NCBI GenBank assembly: GCA_022494885.1
Contig: JAGVSM010000216.1
Span: 1 to 64,000 of the forward strand
Direction: 5' to 3'
Origin: Micrasema longulum
Lineage: Eukaryota; Arthropoda; Insecta; Trichoptera; Brachycentridae
Length of the DNA: 64,000 nucleotides
How positions within the stretch are numbered: the first letter of the stretch is position 1; each line of letters opens with the position of its first letter. The notes below the pieces were generated by a model. The model ran no database searches and was not told where the DNA came from. It saw only the letters and a list, made by a program, of their open reading frames with translations. A program made the position numbers and the translations under genes. Shown in pieces: positions 62,230-64,000 of the stretch.

Positions 62230-64000
62230 TATAATCTCAAAACTCAGGACTTTGATGATTTTAGTTTTGATAACGTACTAAGATTTGTACTCCATATATG
62301 TAGGAGTACTGACATTTTACAAAAAAAATCCTCCAAAAGAGTTCATTTTATTGGCCACGCCCCTAAATACGTGACGATTCGGTTAAATTTTTATCTTTCT
62401 TTGTGACCGTTTGAATTTAAATAGAACGTCGTCAGAACTCTGGTGTTCTGGACGTCAATCAACTGTACGCTAGGGCACTTCTCATTCACACACATAAAAG
62501 TGGTGGAAGTAAATATAAATCAGTCTATGAAACAAGGTAAAAAAAGAGACAACTAAAATGGCAACATTGCTTGATTCTGATCAATAGTCATATGTTCCTC
62601 GCTCCTACAATTTACAACAGTATATCTCTTGATTCAAAATTAAATTTAAGTAAACAGAAATTAAAATTATTTGTTAAAAATGGCTTTTGGATTTGGGTCC
62701 TGAGAACGGCCTTAAGATGGTCACCCCACCAAAACAGTAGTATATTTGAACTCGGAATTATTGTTGCATGTCTACTATTTATATTTTATGTATATGTCCA
62801 TACAACGTTATTTATTATATTTTATTTATTTATAATGTTCTAGAACATAATATACAAATAATGTAAATAAATGCCTTGACACGGGTTATGCCCAGTGAAG
62901 TGTTCATAGAGAAAAGAAAAAATAAAAAGTTTTTTCTGAAATAAATTAAGAAAAATATTGAAATTTGACGTTTTTATTGCCAAGGCCAAACATGTCGCAT
63001 TTTCGTTGAAAGTTTTTTTTTATCAATTTAATTTTTTAAATTTATTTATTCATTTAAAATTACACTAGTTTAAATATTAATGAATTTATTAATGCTTTTT
63101 AGGATATGCCCGTATCAAGCCATAATAAATAACAATAAAAATACATGGTAAAATTAATTAGATTAAATTAAAACGACATGTGATGCAATAGAATAACAAT
63201 CTAGAAAAAAAGTATAAATAATAAAATTCCGAAGAATACAATGCAAAAAAGATAATCAGAAATATTTTTTATAATATAAATTATACAAATTAAGAATCAC
63301 ACATAATCAAATATACAAAATAATGGTATCATTAAAATCAACAAAATAATAGTAAAATATAGTAGTATTAAAAAAAAACTAAAATTATTCATGAAAACAT
63401 TTTACCACAGTATCCATACTAATTTTAAAATTATAGTTATTTTTTTCTAAATCTACTTCAGATATTTTTTTCGGTATTATTAGTACCTATATGGTATTTC
63501 ATTTTTATGTTTTCATGTATATTTGTTTTTTTGTATATACTCGTATATATATATAGCTGTTGGTTATCCAAATAAATCAAATAAAATAAAAAAGTAAAAT
63601 AAAATTTATTTTGCTAAATAGAAAGAAGATGCACATGTGTAGGACCCAAGAAATACTGCCTATTGTTCTTTTTCGTCTGCCTTATTTTGTTTTACGAGAC
63701 GCAACTTTCGAGTATAATGAGTTTTATCTTGAAAGTTTAGGTAAATACATAAAGATATACATTTTTTCGTGGATAGTCATGGATTCATAATATAATAATA
63801 AACCACATTCATGTGTACGTACGTATGAATAACGTATGGGTTTACTATACCTATCGTCCAATATACTAACCAAGAGTTAACCTGTTTCAAATAGGAACAC
63901 GCCAGATTGGCGCCAGGTATGAAATAGTTCTTATTTTGCCCAATCATAAAAAATAACAAAGCGAAATATTAAATTCAAGCATGGAAGTAGGCTGAATGCT
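62230..64000. other. Mostly featureless, with probable LINE tails
   Basis: TTTATTTATTCATTTAAAAT at 63045 (minus tail) and GTTATCCAAATAAATCAAAT near 63560 (plus tail) look like LINE 3' ends without coding parts. The 90-codon frame 62571-62843 shows no domain. Confidence 0.4.

Overview
The window looks like a piece of arthropod, most likely insect, nuclear DNA. It is strongly AT-rich, has no bacterial-type gene packing, and is full of relics of element families common in insects: mariner, Tc1, hAT, CR1-like and RTE-like LINEs, Penelope-like elements and tRNA-derived SINEs. The order or species cannot be told from sequence alone. I found no convincing host protein-coding gene, no intact tRNA or rRNA gene and no CRISPR array. 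Nearly every longer reading frame that can be recognised is a fragment of a transposable element (TE).

Layout. 0-6 kb: CR1-like LINE C-terminus with tail, mariner fragment, RTE-like and CR1-like LINE fragments, and a 1.3-kb degenerate Tc1 element with both terminal repeats. 6-16 kb: first copy of an abundant unnamed repeat (family A here), RTE/BovB-like fragment, an inverted repeat enclosing a 0.6-kb duplicate of the Tc1 end, SINEs, and a LINE fragment preceded by 50 T. 16-21 kb: two Penelope-derived inverted-repeat elements with hammerhead-ribozyme-like motifs, CR1-like and RTE-like LINE fragments. 21-31 kb: SINEs, a 215-codon LINE end, a 947-bp hAT-type element containing an RTE fragment, and a SINE inserted in another SINE. 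31-43 kb: a LINE split by younger insertions, many family A copies, an LTR-like piece and a second LINE copy. 43-53 kb: minisatellite, CR1-like end, decayed Penelope piece, LINE fragments, a foldback miniature transposon with recognisable empty sites, dinucleotide repeats and a doubly interrupted family A copy. 53-64 kb: a 258-bp palindrome carrying a hammerhead-like motif, the longest reading frame (715-codon CR1-like reverse transcriptase, 5' truncated and frameshifted), more LINE fragments and tails.

Nothing suggests that genes here work together as a pathway. The interest lies in TE biology: several Penelope-type hammerhead-like motifs whose helix III is self-complementary, an abundant inverted-repeat family with no visible transposase, SINEs carrying a non-tRNA module upstream of the tRNA-like head, and insertions datable by target-site duplications and empty paralogous sites. 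All family assignments rest on reading motifs by eye; no database search was run.
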